Source: Pseudomonadota bacterium
Lineage (GTDB): Bacteria > Pseudomonadota > Alphaproteobacteria > Rhizobiales > Devosiaceae
Assembly (NCBI GenBank): GCA_023433985.1
Contig: JAEYTN010000101.1
Coordinates: forward strand, 1-21,400
Reading direction: 5' to 3'
Length of the DNA: 21,400 nucleotides
In this document: one piece after another, positions 1 to 8,186 of the stretch
Position numbering within the stretch: position 1 is the stretch's first letter
How the letters are laid out: each line of letters begins with the position of its first letter
Made by a program: the position numbers and the translations under genes
Notes under the pieces: generated by a model
Seen by the model: only the letters and a program-made list of their open reading frames with translations
What the model was told of the DNA's origin: nothing
Database searches by the model: none

Positions 1-155
1 CCTATGCCATCGAGATGATCCGCTTCCTCGCCTACGGGCGGATGGACTGGCTGTCGCTCGCCGTGGTGGTGGGCGTCACCGCCGTCGCCTTCCTCCTCGC
101 GGCCCGCGGCTACGACCCGCAGGCCGGGGCCATCCGCACGGTCAGGCGCGCCTGA
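1..155 (+). CDS. ABC-2 type transporter permease, C-terminal fragment
   Basis: Only the last 50 or so codons are present; the gene begins before the window and ends at TGA 153-155. The frame reads P-YAIEMIRFLAYGRMDW followed by a hydrophobic stretch (LAVVVGVTAVAFLLAA) and a short basic tail. A segment like NP..YA.EMIRF..YG followed by a last transmembrane helix and a cytoplasmic tail containing YDP is characteristic of the C-terminus of ABC-2 permeases. In alphaproteobacteria I associate the YDP tail with the permease partner of PQQ-alcohol-dehydrogenase-linked exporters. Substrate cannot be told from this fragment. The next gene starts about 100 bp downstream with its own ribosome binding site and probably belongs to another unit. 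Confidence 0.6.
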   Translation, partial: YAIEMIRFLAYGRMDWLSLAVVVGVTAVAFLLAARGYDPQAGAIRTVRRA

Positions 156-258
156 TCGCACGCCGCACTTGCGCCCGTGCGGAAAGGCGGGACCTGAGGG
201 TTGCGGCGGCCCGCCGCGACACACTACGCTTCCGGCTAAGGGATACCGGGAGGAATTG

Positions 259-1248
259 ATGGCGCTGAATGTACTCTTCGTGGGCGGCACGGGGCAGATT
301 TCGCTGCCTTGCGTCGAGCTTGCCGTGGCTCAGGGCCACAAGGTCAGCGTCTTCAACCGCGGCCAGCGCCACGAGAAGCTGCCCGACGGGGTGACCTCGA
401 TCGTCGGCGACATGAAGGACCCGGCGAGCTATCGCCGGCTCGGCGGCATGGGCTTCGACGTCGTCGCCCAGTTCATGGTCTTCACGCCCGAGCAGATGGC
501 CGAGGACATCGCCACCTTCGCGGGGCAGACCAGCCAGTACATCTTCATCTCCTCCGCCTCGGTCTACGAGAAGCCGGCGCGCCACTACGTCATCACCGAA
601 CAGACCCCGGCGGTGAACCCCTACTGGGGCTACAGCCAGGCCAAGATCGCCTGCGAGAAGCTGCTCGAGGGGGCCGCGAACCTGCCCTGGACGATCGTGC
701 GCCCCAGCCACACGGTGCGGACGGGCCTGCCCACCATGATGGGGGAGGGTGACATCGTCATCCGCCGCATGCAGCAGGGCAAGCCGGTGATCGTCGCCGG
801 CGACGGTACCTCGCCCTGGACGCTCACGCGCAGCCGCGATTTCGCCGTGCCCTTCGTCAACCTCTTCGGCAAGTCCGCGGCGCTGGGTGAAATCTTCCAC
901 ATCACCTCGGACCGCGGCTACAGCTGGAACGACATCTATGCCGCGATCGGCCGCGGCGTCGGGCTGACCCCGCAGATCGTCCACGTTCCGACCGACACGC
1001 TCGTCGCCTACAACCGGGCCTGGGAGGGCCCGCTACTCGGCGACAAGACCTGGTCGGCCCTGTTCGACAATTCCAAGGTCAAGCGCGTCGCGGGCGACTT
1101 CATCTGCTCGGAGGACCTCGACGAGGTGCTCGAGGAATCGATCGGCTTCCTGCGCCAGCGCCTCGCCTCGAACGCGCCGGTGAACATGGAGCTCGACCCC
1201 CTCTTCGACCGCATCACCTCCGAACAGCTGGCGCTGGGCCGCGCCTGA
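259..1248 (+). CDS. NAD(P)-dependent epimerase/dehydratase, extended SDR family
   Basis: Predicted 329-residue cytoplasmic oxidoreductase/epimerase. The N-terminus LFVGGTGQIS (residues 6-15) is the Rossmann dinucleotide-binding turn of extended short-chain dehydrogenases. The catalytic YxxxK is Y125-SQA-K129, with the upstream serine motif FISSAS at residues 96-101. Length fits extended SDRs (about 300-350 aa). Start ATG 259 is chosen because GGGAGG lies just upstream (248-253) and the Rossmann strand begins five residues in; an in-frame start at 169 would add an unrelated 30-residue extension. It precedes an acid-sugar dehydratase on the same strand with a 117-bp gap, so a role in sugar or sugar-acid metabolism is likely, but substrate (nucleotide sugar or free sugar) is not visible. 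It resembles the branch annotated simply as NAD-dependent epimerase in sugar-utilisation loci. Confidence 0.85.
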   Translation: MALNVLFVGGTGQISLPCVELAVAQGHKVSVFNRGQRHEKLPDGVTSIVGDMKDPASYRRLGGMGFDVVAQFMVFTPEQMAEDIATFAGQTSQYIFISSASVYEKPARHYVITEQTPAVNPYWGYSQAKIACEKLLEGAANLPWTIVRPSHTVRTGLPTMMGEGDIVIRRMQQGKPVIVAGDGTSPWTLTRSRDFAVPFVNLFGKSAALGEIFHITSDRGYSWNDIYAAIGRGVGLTPQIVHVPTDTLVAYNRAWEGPLLGDKTWSALFDNSKVKRVAGDFICSEDLDEVLEESIGFLRQRLASNAPVNMELDPLFDRITSEQLALGRA

Positions 1249-1365
1249 CGAGCCCCGGGATGAACAGCGCGACTTCTTCCTTCGCCTACCTCGACGTACG
1301 TCCCTCAGCCCACTAAGGTTCGTGTCGCGCGACCGGGAGATCGCGCTGACCGAGGGGAAATCGTA

Positions 1366-2523
1366 GTGAAGATTACGTCTATCAAGACGGCCGCTTCGAC
1401 CGGCCACTGCATGCATCTGTGGGTGAAGATTACCACCGACGCCGGGGTGACCGGCATCGGCGAGTGCGTACACGGCGGCTATCAGTCGATCGCCATCATC
1501 AAGGAACTCGAGGAGCGCCTGGTCGGACGGGATCCGTTCGCCATCGACGCGATCTTCGAGGAGACGCGCCGCAGCCTCGTGTTCGAAGGCGGCTTCGCCG
1601 GCGCGCTGATCACCGCGCTCACCGGCATCGAGATCGCGCTCTGGGACCTCAAGGGCAAGGCGCTGAAGGTGCCGGTCTACGAACTGATGGGCGGCAAGTT
1701 CCGCGACGACATCCGCGTCTACTGCGACTGCGAGGTCTCCCCCGGCATGAACATGGGCGAGGTGCAGGCAGTGGTCGACGAGGTGCTGGAAGCCGGCTTC
1801 ACCGCGCTCAAGGTCGACCTCGACATCCGTGCCTACGGCCATACCGGCTCGGAAACCGGCTGGTACGACAAGGACAGGTTCAACATGACTCCCAACAAGT
1901 GGGAGCATGACCGCATGGTGCAGCTGGCCGAGATGGTGGTGAAGGCCGCCGGCAAGGACGTGGACGTCGCCTGCGACCTGCATACCCGCCTCGACAAGCA
2001 TTCCGCCATCCGGCTCGCCAAGGACCTCGAGCACCTGCAGCTGATGTGGCTGGAGGAGCCGATCCCGCCCGAGAACATCGACGTCATGGCCGAGATCACC
2101 CGTTCGACCACCGTGCCCATCTGCGGCGGCGAGAACCTCTACCTCCGCCACGGCTTCCGCAAGGTGTTCGAGGAGCAGGCGCTCGACATCATCATGCCGG
2201 ACATCCCCAAGTGCGGCGGCCTTTCCGAGTGCCGCAAGATCGCCGAGATGGCGGACCTCTATTCGATCCCGTTCGCCCCGCACAATGTCAGCTCGCCCAT
2301 CGGCACCATGGCCTCGGCGCATGTCTGCGCCACGGTGCCGAACTTCCTGATCCTCGAGTTCCACTGGTTCAACCGCATGGACTACTGGAACACCGTCACC
2401 GACGGCGGCAACATCATCGAGAACGGGCGGATCAAGGTGAGCGATCGCCCGGGTATCGGGCTGGAACTGAACGAGGATGTCGCCCGGCAGTACCAGTACC
2501 CGAACACAACCTGGTTCGAGTAG
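1366..2523 (+). CDS. Enolase-superfamily acid-sugar dehydratase (galactonate/mannonate dehydratase type)
   Basis: A 385-residue mandelate racemase/muconate lactonizing family protein, expected to abstract the alpha proton of an aldonic/sugar acid and eliminate water to a 2-keto-3-deoxy acid with Mg2+. Visible residues: metal ligands D204, E230 (WLEEP) and E256 (CGGEN), base H206 in CDLHTRL, H306 in APHNVSSP, D279 and E331. Every one is displaced by exactly 21 from the residues I recall for E. coli galactonate dehydratase DgoD (183, 209, 235, 185, 285, 258, 310), so the chemistry looks intact. The extra 21 residues fit the loop around 152-182 (rich in G, Y, D), which should shape specificity. 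Start is GTG 1366 with GAGGGG at 1352-1357. The exact substrate (galactonate, mannonate, other) cannot be read; neighbouring gudD, kdgD and uxuA-like genes support sugar-acid catabolism. Confidence 0.88.
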   Translation: MKITSIKTAASTGHCMHLWVKITTDAGVTGIGECVHGGYQSIAIIKELEERLVGRDPFAIDAIFEETRRSLVFEGGFAGALITALTGIEIALWDLKGKALKVPVYELMGGKFRDDIRVYCDCEVSPGMNMGEVQAVVDEVLEAGFTALKVDLDIRAYGHTGSETGWYDKDRFNMTPNKWEHDRMVQLAEMVVKAAGKDVDVACDLHTRLDKHSAIRLAKDLEHLQLMWLEEPIPPENIDVMAEITRSTTVPICGGENLYLRHGFRKVFEEQALDIIMPDIPKCGGLSECRKIAEMADLYSIPFAPHNVSSPIGTMASAHVCATVPNFLILEFHWFNRMDYWNTVTDGGNIIENGRIKVSDRPGIGLELNEDVARQYQYPNTTWFE

Positions 2524-2717
2524 GCGCGGCGGCGCCTCTTCCCCGCCTCCGTCCGATCCATCAGGTCATCCCCGCGAAAGCGGGGATTTCCGTTTGCGGC
2601 GCGGACGTCGAGCAGGGAGGTCCGGGCGCCTGTTCGCCAGGTGCACGGCTCACATGCGGCAGAAGGCCTGACACCCGGCGTACTCAGGCACCATGTAGGG
2701 GCGAGGAGACCGGACAC
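2524..2717 (+). other. Intergenic region with REP-like hairpin
   Basis: About 190 bp between the dehydratase stop and the small orphan gene. It holds the hairpin at 2568-2587 and, at its 3' end, the ribosome binding site GAGGAG (2703-2708) of the next gene. I see no convincing promoter hexamers; the rest is unassigned. Confidence 0.5.
2568..2587. repeat. REP-like palindrome, GAAA tetraloop
   Basis: ATCCCCGC-GAAA-GCGGGGAT: a perfect 8-bp stem closed by a GNRA-type GAAA loop, 45 bp after the dehydratase stop. The core (CATCCCCGCGAAAGCGGGGAT) is the kind of short palindrome dispersed in many GC-rich proteobacteria. It is followed by TTTCC rather than a proper T run, so it may stop or protect transcripts of the upstream gene but is not a classical intrinsic terminator. 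Confidence 0.6.
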
Positions 2718-2876
2718 ATGAAAGATCGACTATTTGACAACCTCAGGGCCGCCGCGAGCGCGCTGGCGGCTGCAGCCCGCGCCGGCAGTGCCGTAGAGAG
2801 CGGCTTGCGGCCACGGCGCAGGGACCTCGACGCGCTCGGCATCGACCCCGGCGCGTTCCGGAAGATCAGGCGCTAG
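2718..2876 (+). CDS. Small orphan protein, 52 aa, function unknown
   Basis: ATG 2718 is preceded by GAGGAG nine bases upstream and runs 52 codons to TAG. The product starts [10 protein letters not shown], continues with an alanine-rich helix (residues 11-24), then a basic patch RPRRRD (31-36) and ends [15 protein letters not shown]. The ending LGID...F (L-G-I-D-P-x-A-F) recurs, from memory, in tiny orphan proteins of Hyphomicrobiales and related groups, so this is probably a real gene. No signal peptide or enzyme motif is seen; a short amphipathic helix with a basic C-terminal half suggests nucleic-acid or protein binding, but that is a guess. Its stop codon overlaps the stop of the convergent gudD gene within the tetranucleotide CTAG (2873-2876). 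Confidence 0.65.
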   Translation: MKDRLFDNLRAAASALAAAARAGSAVESGLRPRRRDLDALGIDPGAFRKIRR

Positions 2877-4201
2877 CGCACCAGCGCCGGCCGCTTCGGA
2901 TCGAACGTCCAGCCCGGCATGAGGTACTGCATCGCCATCGCGTCGTTGCGCGCCCCGGCCGGCAGCGCGCGATAGGACGCGTGCGCAGCTTCGAGCGCGG
3001 CCTCGTCGAGTTCGACGCCGAGGCCCGGCCGCTCCGGCAACTTGACCTCGCCGTGCCGGATCAGCGGCGGTTCGACCGTCAGCCGCTGGCCGTCCTGCCA
3101 GATCCAGTGCGTGTCGAGCGCCGTGATCGTCCCCGGCGCGGCGGCGCCGACCTGGGTGAACATGGCGAGCGAAATGTCGAAGTGGTTGTTGCTGTGCGAC
3201 CCCCACGTCAGCCCCCAGCGGGCGCACATCTTGGCGACGTCGATCGAGCCGCGCGGCGTCCAGAAATGTGGGTCGGCGAGCGGGATGTCGACACTCCCCA
3301 GGACGACCGCGTGACCCATCTGCCGCCAGTCGGTGGCGATCATGTTGGTAGCGGTGCGGATGCCGGTGGCGCGCCGGAACTCCGCCATCACTTCGCGCCC
3401 CGAAAACCCCTGTTCCGCCCCGCACGGGTCCTCGGCATAGGCGAGGTAGGGCTTGATGGCCGAACAGACCTCGATCGCCTCCTTCAGCGACCATGCCCCG
3501 TTGGGGTCGAGCGTGATGCGGGCGTCGGGGAAGCGCTGCGCGAGAGCGACGATCGCCTCGCCCTCCTCGGTCCCCCGCAAGACTCCGCCCTTGAGCTTTA
3601 AATCCTTGAAGCCGTAGCGCGCCTCGGCCGCCTCGGCCTGTCGCACGATCGCGGCGGCATCGAGCGCCGGCAGGTCGCGCACCCGCTCCCAGTCTTTGCC
3701 GGACGTCGCAGCGCGGTAACCGAGTGGGGTCCTCGACCCCTCGCCGACATAGAACAGGTAGCCGAGCATCGGCACAGCGTCCCGCACCTGTCCATCGCCC
3801 AATAGCTCCGCCATCGGCACGCCGAGGAACTGCCCCATCAGGTCCAGCAGGGCGCATTCGAGCGCCGCCACTGCGTGGATGGTGACGCGCAGGTCGAAGG
3901 TCTGCGCCCCGCGTCCGCCTACATCGCGACCGGCGAACGTCTCGCCCACCCGCCGCAGGACGCTCCGGTAGGCGCCGATCTCTGCTCCCAGCACCAGTTC
4001 GCGGGCATCTTCCAGCGTCTCGGCGATGGCCTCGCCGCCCGGCACCTCGCCCAGACCGGTGTTCCCGGCGCTGTCGGTGAGGATGACGATGTTGCGGGTG
4101 AACATCGGGGCATGCGCGCCGCTGAGATTGAGCAGCATGCTGTCCTGCCCAGCCACCGGCACGACCCGCATGCCGGTGACGACGGGTGTCGGGTTCGGCA
4201 C
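2873..4201 (-). CDS. gudD: Glucarate dehydratase
   Basis: A 442-residue enolase-superfamily enzyme that dehydrates D-glucarate (and often L-idarate) to 5-dehydro-4-deoxy-D-glucarate. Active-site features: LKLKGG with K202 and K204 (the KxK base pair), metal ligands D232 (LDPNGAW), E257 (YAEDPCG) and N286 (TNMIATDW), catalytic H336 (GSHSNNHFD) and D363. These all sit three residues before the positions I recall for E. coli GudD (207, 235, 260, 289, 339, 366), and the length matches the family (about 446). Start is GTG 4201, selected by GGAGG seven bases upstream; an ATG embedded in that ribosome site is out of frame. It is the third gene of the binding-protein/permease operon, separated from the permease by 61 bp containing a 12-bp hairpin. 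Its product is the substrate of KdgD encoded at 8220-9143. Confidence 0.95.
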   Translation of the reverse strand: MPNPTPVVTGMRVVPVAGQDSMLLNLSGAHAPMFTRNIVILTDSAGNTGLGEVPGGEAIAETLEDARELVLGAEIGAYRSVLRRVGETFAGRDVGGRGAQTFDLRVTIHAVAALECALLDLMGQFLGVPMAELLGDGQVRDAVPMLGYLFYVGEGSRTPLGYRAATSGKDWERVRDLPALDAAAIVRQAEAAEARYGFKDLKLKGGVLRGTEEGEAIVALAQRFPDARITLDPNGAWSLKEAIEVCSAIKPYLAYAEDPCGAEQGFSGREVMAEFRRATGIRTATNMIATDWRQMGHAVVLGSVDIPLADPHFWTPRGSIDVAKMCARWGLTWGSHSNNHFDISLAMFTQVGAAAPGTITALDTHWIWQDGQRLTVEPPLIRHGEVKLPERPGLGVELDEAALEAAHASYRALPAGARNDAMAMQYLMPGWTFDPKRPALVR

Positions 4202-4228
4202 CGATCGGCCTCCATGTAATGGGGATGA

Positions 4229-4255
4229 CAGGCGGGACCGGCTCGGTCCCGCCTG
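4229..4255 (-). repeat. Strong intercistronic hairpin between permease gene and gudD
   Basis: CAGGCGGGACCG at 4229-4240 pairs perfectly with CGGTCCCGCCTG at 4244-4255 around a 3-nt loop. It lies eight bases after the permease stop codon and 28 bases before the gudD start. There is no T tract, so it is more likely an mRNA processing/stability element or leaky stop that tunes gudD relative to the transporter than a full terminator. Confidence 0.7.
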
Positions 4256-4262
4256 CGCCTCG

Positions 4263-6218
4263 TCAGCCCTTCACCGCCCCCACGGTGAGGCCGCCGACGA
4301 GGAACCGCTGCGCGTACATGTAGAGGATCGCGACCGGGATGGCGGTCAGCAGCGAAGCCGCCATCAGTTCGCCCCATGGCAGGATGTCGCCCACCACCAT
4401 CGACTGCAGCCCGATCGGCAGCGTCCGGATCGACTCCGACGTGATGAACACGAAGGCGAACAGGAACTCGTTCCAGGCATTGGTGAAGGCAAAGAGCGCG
4501 ACCGACAGCAGCGCCGGCGCCGCCAGCGGCAGCGTGATGCGGACAAAGGCGTAGAGCCGGCTTGCCCCGTCGATCATCGCCGCTTCCTCGAGCTCGACCG
4601 GGATCGAGCGGAAGTAGCCGATCAGCACCCAGGTGGCGAAGGGCACGAGGAACGTCGGGTAGGTGACGAGCAGCGCGCCGTAGCTGTTGATCAGGCCCAT
4701 GTCGCTCAGCGTCTGGTAGAGCGGGATGAAGATCAGCGTGCCGGGCAACAGGTAGGTGATGAGGATCGCCGTGGTGAGCAGGCCCGCGCCGAGGAACTTG
4801 AGGCGGGTCAACGCATAGGCGGCGAGCGCGGCGATGGCGACCGAGATGATGGTCGAGAGCGTCGCGATCAGCACCGAGTTGCCCAGCCACACGATGAAGG
4901 GCGAGCCGAACAGCAGCTCCTGGTACTGGTTGAGCGTCGGTGGGTCGGGCCAGAAGATCGACTGGCGCTGGCTGATCTGGGTCGTCGTCTTGAACGAGGT
5001 GACCACCACCCAGTAGAACGGGAACAGCACGAACAGCATGATCGGCACGAGGATCAGGATCCGGATGCCGATGCCCCAGCGCTCGCGCCCCTCGGGCTTG
5101 AACACCGGTTTCTGCGACGAGCCGGTGAGGCGGCGGCGCAGCATGAGGCCGAGCTTCTCGAGGCCACGGTTGAGCTGGTCAAACGGCCAGAACAGGACGT
5201 CGAGCACGAAGCTGAACAGGCCGCCGAAGAACTTGCCGATGCCGAGCTTCTTCTTCTCGACGCCGGCCGCGCGCTCGTCATGCCGCATGTACTTCGACAG
5301 CAGGTAGATGAGGAACGCCATGAGCGGCGCGACCGAGAGCGCGATGGCCGAGCCCGGGCCGTACTGGAGCGAGCCGATCGCCTTTTCGTAGGCGAGGATC
5401 GAGTAGAGGCGCGTCGCGCCCGACGGGCCGCCGCCGGTCATCAGGAAGATGAGGCCGAACTGGTTGAAGGTGGAGATGAAGCTGAGCAGCAGCACCACGA
5501 GGATGACGTAGCGCATGCCCGGCAGCGTCACGTAGCGGAAGCGCTGCACCGCGTTGGCGCCATCGACCTCGGCGGATTCGTAGAGCTCGGTGTCGATCGC
5601 CTTGAGGCCGGCAAGCAGCAGCAGGGTGAAGAAGGGGATGCCCTTCCACACGTTCACCGCGATGACGCTGCCGAGCGCCAGATTGGAATCCGAGAGCCAG
5701 CCGAGCGGTCGGTCGATGACGCCCATGCCCTGCAGGATCGGGTTGAGGCCGCCGAATAGCGGGTCGTAGATCGACTTCCACGCGAGCGCCGTCACGATCT
5801 CGGGCACGATCCACGGCAGCAGCATGATGGCGGAGAGCAGGTTCCGCCAGGGCAGCCTGGAGTGCAGGATCATCGCGATGATCATGCCGGTGACGAACTT
5901 GATGCTGAGCGACCAGAACGTGAAGTTGATCGTGTTCGACAGGCTCAGCAGGTAGTCGGAATTGGTGTAGAGCCGCTGGTAGTTCCTGAGCCCGACATCG
6001 CTCGTCTCCCCGGTGAGGAAGTTGAACGTGGTCATGGACATCAGGATGGCGCTGATGAACGGCCAGAAGATGAGCCCTGCCATCAGCAGCAGCATCGGCA
6101 GAACGAAGAGATAGGCGATCCGCCAGTCGCGGCCGAGAAGGTTCTTAAGCTTGAACCGGGGACGGGCGGCGGTGGTGGTGCCGCCGACGGGCATGTCGAG
6201 AGTGATGCGCTTGTCCAT
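4263..6218 (-). CDS. Sugar ABC transporter permease, MalF-MalG fusion
   Basis: A 651-residue membrane protein holding two complete binding-protein-dependent permease domains that are normally separate proteins. Domain 1 (about residues 30-312) begins with the MalF-type first helix ([19 protein letters not shown]) and has an EAA loop [17 protein letters not shown]...LPG at about 211-235. Domain 2 (about 380-651) starts [30 protein letters not shown], typical of MalG-type N-termini, with a second EAA loop [12 protein letters not shown]...ITLP at about 542-564. They are joined by a linker of about 65 residues (312-380) that is basic and contains one extra hydrophobic patch ([16 protein letters not shown]). 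Start ATG 6218 has AAGGAGG about eight bases upstream; an in-frame upstream start (6245) lies before that ribosome site. The gene sits between the binding-protein gene and gudD, so a sugar-acid substrate such as glucarate is inferred. No matching ATPase gene lies in the window. Confidence 0.93.
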   Translation of the reverse strand: MDKRITLDMPVGGTTTAARPRFKLKNLLGRDWRIAYLFVLPMLLLMAGLIFWPFISAILMSMTTFNFLTGETSDVGLRNYQRLYTNSDYLLSLSNTINFTFWSLSIKFVTGMIIAMILHSRLPWRNLLSAIMLLPWIVPEIVTALAWKSIYDPLFGGLNPILQGMGVIDRPLGWLSDSNLALGSVIAVNVWKGIPFFTLLLLAGLKAIDTELYESAEVDGANAVQRFRYVTLPGMRYVILVVLLLSFISTFNQFGLIFLMTGGGPSGATRLYSILAYEKAIGSLQYGPGSAIALSVAPLMAFLIYLLSKYMRHDERAAGVEKKKLGIGKFFGGLFSFVLDVLFWPFDQLNRGLEKLGLMLRRRLTGSSQKPVFKPEGRERWGIGIRILILVPIMLFVLFPFYWVVVTSFKTTTQISQRQSIFWPDPPTLNQYQELLFGSPFIVWLGNSVLIATLSTIISVAIAALAAYALTRLKFLGAGLLTTAILITYLLPGTLIFIPLYQTLSDMGLINSYGALLVTYPTFLVPFATWVLIGYFRSIPVELEEAAMIDGASRLYAFVRITLPLAAPALLSVALFAFTNAWNEFLFAFVFITSESIRTLPIGLQSMVVGDILPWGELMAASLLTAIPVAILYMYAQRFLVGGLTVGAVKG

Positions 6219-6301
6219 GGTCAAGCCTCCTTCCAGCTGAAGCACCCCCTAGAAAGCCTGGGTGCAGGAGTTGGCGCGAAAGGCCGCCACGATGGCGACC
6301 C

Positions 6302-6318
6302 CCGCACGGGATGTGCGG
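6302..6318 (-). repeat. Intercistronic hairpin after binding-protein gene
   Basis: CCGCAC (6302-6307) and GTGCGG (6313-6318) form a 6-bp stem with a 5-nt loop, extendable by C/G pairs after a mismatch. It lies about 40 bp beyond the binding-protein stop in a 137-bp GC-rich gap. A second inverted repeat GCACCC/GGGTGC occurs at 6242-6247/6260-6265. Such elements commonly keep binding-protein transcripts more abundant than the membrane components; that role is inferred. Confidence 0.45.
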
Positions 6319-6355
6319 AGGGCGGCGACGCCGTCCCCCGCCGGAGAGCTGGCCT

Positions 6356-7762
6356 TTACGGCTGCATGATCCCGCCTTCTTCGAAGATGTCGACGATCTT
6401 CTGGTGCGCGTCCTTGACCGCGTCGGCCGCCGACATGCGCTTGGCGATGACGTTGCCGACCGACTGCTCGAGCACGCCCTGGGCGCGGATGGCGTCGACG
6501 CCGGCATTGGGGTCCGCCGGCCAGGACTGGCCGAGGAACGGATCCGGCACGCTCACCTGCTCCTTGATGATCGCCAGGTTCGGGTCGGTCGCGATCAGTT
6601 CGGGAGTCCACAGGTTCTGGTAGGCCGGCGTGAACAGCACGCCGCCCAGCGCCGAGATCCTGCCGAAGTTCTTCGGATCGAGCAGTTCGAGCGCCAGCTC
6701 CTTGCCGAGCTGGGCGTTCGGGGCGCCCTTGAAGATCGTCATCCAGCCGCCGACGTTGCCGCCGTTGCGATGGTCGCCGTTGATGGCCGCCGGTGCCGGC
6801 AGCAGCACGGTGTTCTCGTACACCGGGTTGCCGTCGCGCTTGGACTGCGCATAGACCGAGAAGGCGTTCTGCGTGAAGCCGATCTGCCCGGCGAGCCAGG
6901 CCTCGTTGTTGCCGGTGTCGTTCCAGCTCTCGACGCCCGGCGGCAGCATGGCGGCATACTTGCCGTTGCGGTCGTAGGTTTCGCCGAGAAACTCGAAGGC
7001 CGCCACCGTTTCGGGCGAGTCGAACTGCACGATCTGGCCCGTCTCGTCCGTGAAGTGGCCGCCGAAGGCCTGCACCACGCTGATCAGGAAGCCGAAGCCG
7101 TCGCCCGACTGGTTGGGCGTGAAGCCCCAGCCGTAGAAATCCGGCCCGGAGATCGCAAGCGCGGCCTCGCGGCGATCGACGATGGTCTTGAGCGAAGCAG
7201 GGTCGATGCCCTTTTCCTTCAGCTTGTCGATGCGCGCATGGTAGGCCGTGGTGGTGCCGATCAGCGGGATGGCCTTCCAGCGGCCGTCGAACTGCGCGGT
7301 CTTGGCGGCATTGAGCCCCGGCATGATCTGCCCGTACCGCTTCACCGCCTCGTCGACCACGTCGGTCACGTCCTCGACCAGGTCGAGCAGGTGCAGCTGC
7401 GAGATCGAGACGTTGGACGTGTAGGCGAAATCGGGAGCATTCCCGGCTTTCACGGCGGCGGTCATCTTGCCCATGAAGTCGCCGAACGACTCAGGGTTGG
7501 TGGTGGAGATATCGAGCTGCACGCCCTTGCTGTCGGCAAACGCCTGCACCGTGTCGCGGAACGCCGTCTGGGCCGCTTCGAAATACTCGGTGCGGTGGAT
7601 GACGGTCAGCTTGCCCGAAGCGCCGACCGGCAGAGCCTCGTCGGGCTTGGGCGCATCCTGCGCAAACGCCGGCAGGCCGTTGGCGGCAAGGATCATCCCG
7701 CCGCCGGTAGCAGCCATGCCACGCAGAAGCGCACGGCGGCTGACCGAATTCTTGTCGTCCAT
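6356..7762 (-). CDS. Extracellular solute-binding protein family 1, Tat signal
   Basis: A 468-residue periplasmic sugar-type binding protein. The N-terminus carries a twin-arginine signal: SRRALLRG at residues 8-15, a weakly hydrophobic alanine/glycine stretch, and a probable cleavage after PAFA (residue 34). The mature protein has features of the MalE-like family, including the segment AAVKAGNAPDFAYTS and a C-terminal half rich in aromatic residues and the motif NGG-NVGGW. Start ATG 7762 follows AGGAGGAG; an in-frame upstream start at 7798 lies before that site and would bury the Tat signal. It is the first gene of the operon with the fused permease and gudD, so it probably captures glucarate or a related sugar acid or oligouronide; family 1 membership alone would also allow neutral sugars. 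The leader upstream is long and structured. Confidence 0.92.
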   Translation of the reverse strand: MDDKNSVSRRALLRGMAATGGGMILAANGLPAFAQDAPKPDEALPVGASGKLTVIHRTEYFEAAQTAFRDTVQAFADSKGVQLDISTTNPESFGDFMGKMTAAVKAGNAPDFAYTSNVSISQLHLLDLVEDVTDVVDEAVKRYGQIMPGLNAAKTAQFDGRWKAIPLIGTTTAYHARIDKLKEKGIDPASLKTIVDRREAALAISGPDFYGWGFTPNQSGDGFGFLISVVQAFGGHFTDETGQIVQFDSPETVAAFEFLGETYDRNGKYAAMLPPGVESWNDTGNNEAWLAGQIGFTQNAFSVYAQSKRDGNPVYENTVLLPAPAAINGDHRNGGNVGGWMTIFKGAPNAQLGKELALELLDPKNFGRISALGGVLFTPAYQNLWTPELIATDPNLAIIKEQVSVPDPFLGQSWPADPNAGVDAIRAQGVLEQSVGNVIAKRMSAADAVKDAHQKIVDIFEEGGIMQP

Positions 7763-8071
7763 AGTCGTCTCCTCCTGATTTGTCTGCTGTCGATGCACGC
7801 GGAGGCCCCTCAGCGCCCGCGCACAAAACCCTTACGGGGCTGGCGTCTTCGCAACCTCCCGGCTCGCCGGCAGGTGCTGCCGGCCGCTGTGATGGATGAG
7901 TACGGGACGCGCCGTTGCGCCCGCAGGTCGGTGGAAGGCCGATGCCCCAGGGACACCGCCGGCAGGGGCAGCAAAAGCCGTGTGCTTCACGTCGCCCTCC
8001 CTCGGACCTCGCGGTCCGCTCCCGCCCGCAGGTCTGTCCGGGTGCTGACCCGTCGCTGCGGTACGTTAAGC

Positions 8072-8100
8072 AATCTGTCGGGCAATCGGAGACCTGTCAA
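8072..8100 (-). promoter_or_regulatory. Probable promoter of binding-protein/permease/gudD operon
   Basis: On the minus strand a consensus -35 TTGACA (8100-8095) is followed after 17 bp by CAGATT (8077-8072), a half-matching -10. Transcription would begin near 8065, giving a leader of about 300 nt before the ATG at 7762. The -35 match is exact; the -10 is weak, as is common in alphaproteobacteria. Confidence 0.45.
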
Positions 8101-8123
8101 CACGCAATCATACTTCTTGCCTA

Positions 8124-8140
8124 GGTCAGCCCCGCTGACC
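8124..8140. promoter_or_regulatory. Perfect dyad between divergent promoters
   Basis: GGTCAGC-CCC-GCTGACC is a perfect 7-bp inverted repeat with a 3-bp centre. It lies almost midway between the leftward TTGACA (8095-8100) and rightward TTGACA (8156-8161). Its position suggests a protein-binding site able to act on both promoters. It does not resemble the AAAGTAGT operator, so a second regulator would be needed. Confidence 0.45.
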
Positions 8141-8155
8141 GACTCATCCGCCGCG

Positions 8156-8185
8156 TTGACAGCCCGGTTTTCCGGGTGCACTGTT
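8156..8185 (+). promoter_or_regulatory. Probable promoter of kdgD
   Basis: TTGACA at 8156-8161 is an exact -35. The best -10 at 17-18 bp spacing (CACTGT/ACTGTT, 8179-8185) is poor. The spacer carries CCCGG-TTTT-CCGGG. The operator-like dyad at 8187-8205 starts immediately downstream, where a repressor would block transcription initiation. Confidence 0.45.
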
Positions 8186-8186
8186 G

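Noticed and set aside
169..258. N-terminal extension of the SDR protein
   Set aside because: The extension has no SDR character and the ribosome site GGGAGG sits right before ATG 259.
1033..2364. Long minus-strand open frame across the SDR and dehydratase genes
   Set aside because: It lies antisense to two genes with complete family motifs, has a histidine/valine/aspartate-rich shadow composition and no recognisable domain.
4026..5759. Plus-strand open frame of 577 codons over gudD and the permease
   Set aside because: Arginine/glutamate-rich shadow of the fused permease; no domain, no ribosome site, antisense to a well-supported gene.
7832..7990. Possible 52-residue leader peptide in the binding-protein leader
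   Set aside because: GTG start with GGAGGG upstream is attractive, but no conserved motif or stop-dependent attenuator is visible; kept only as part of the leader finding.
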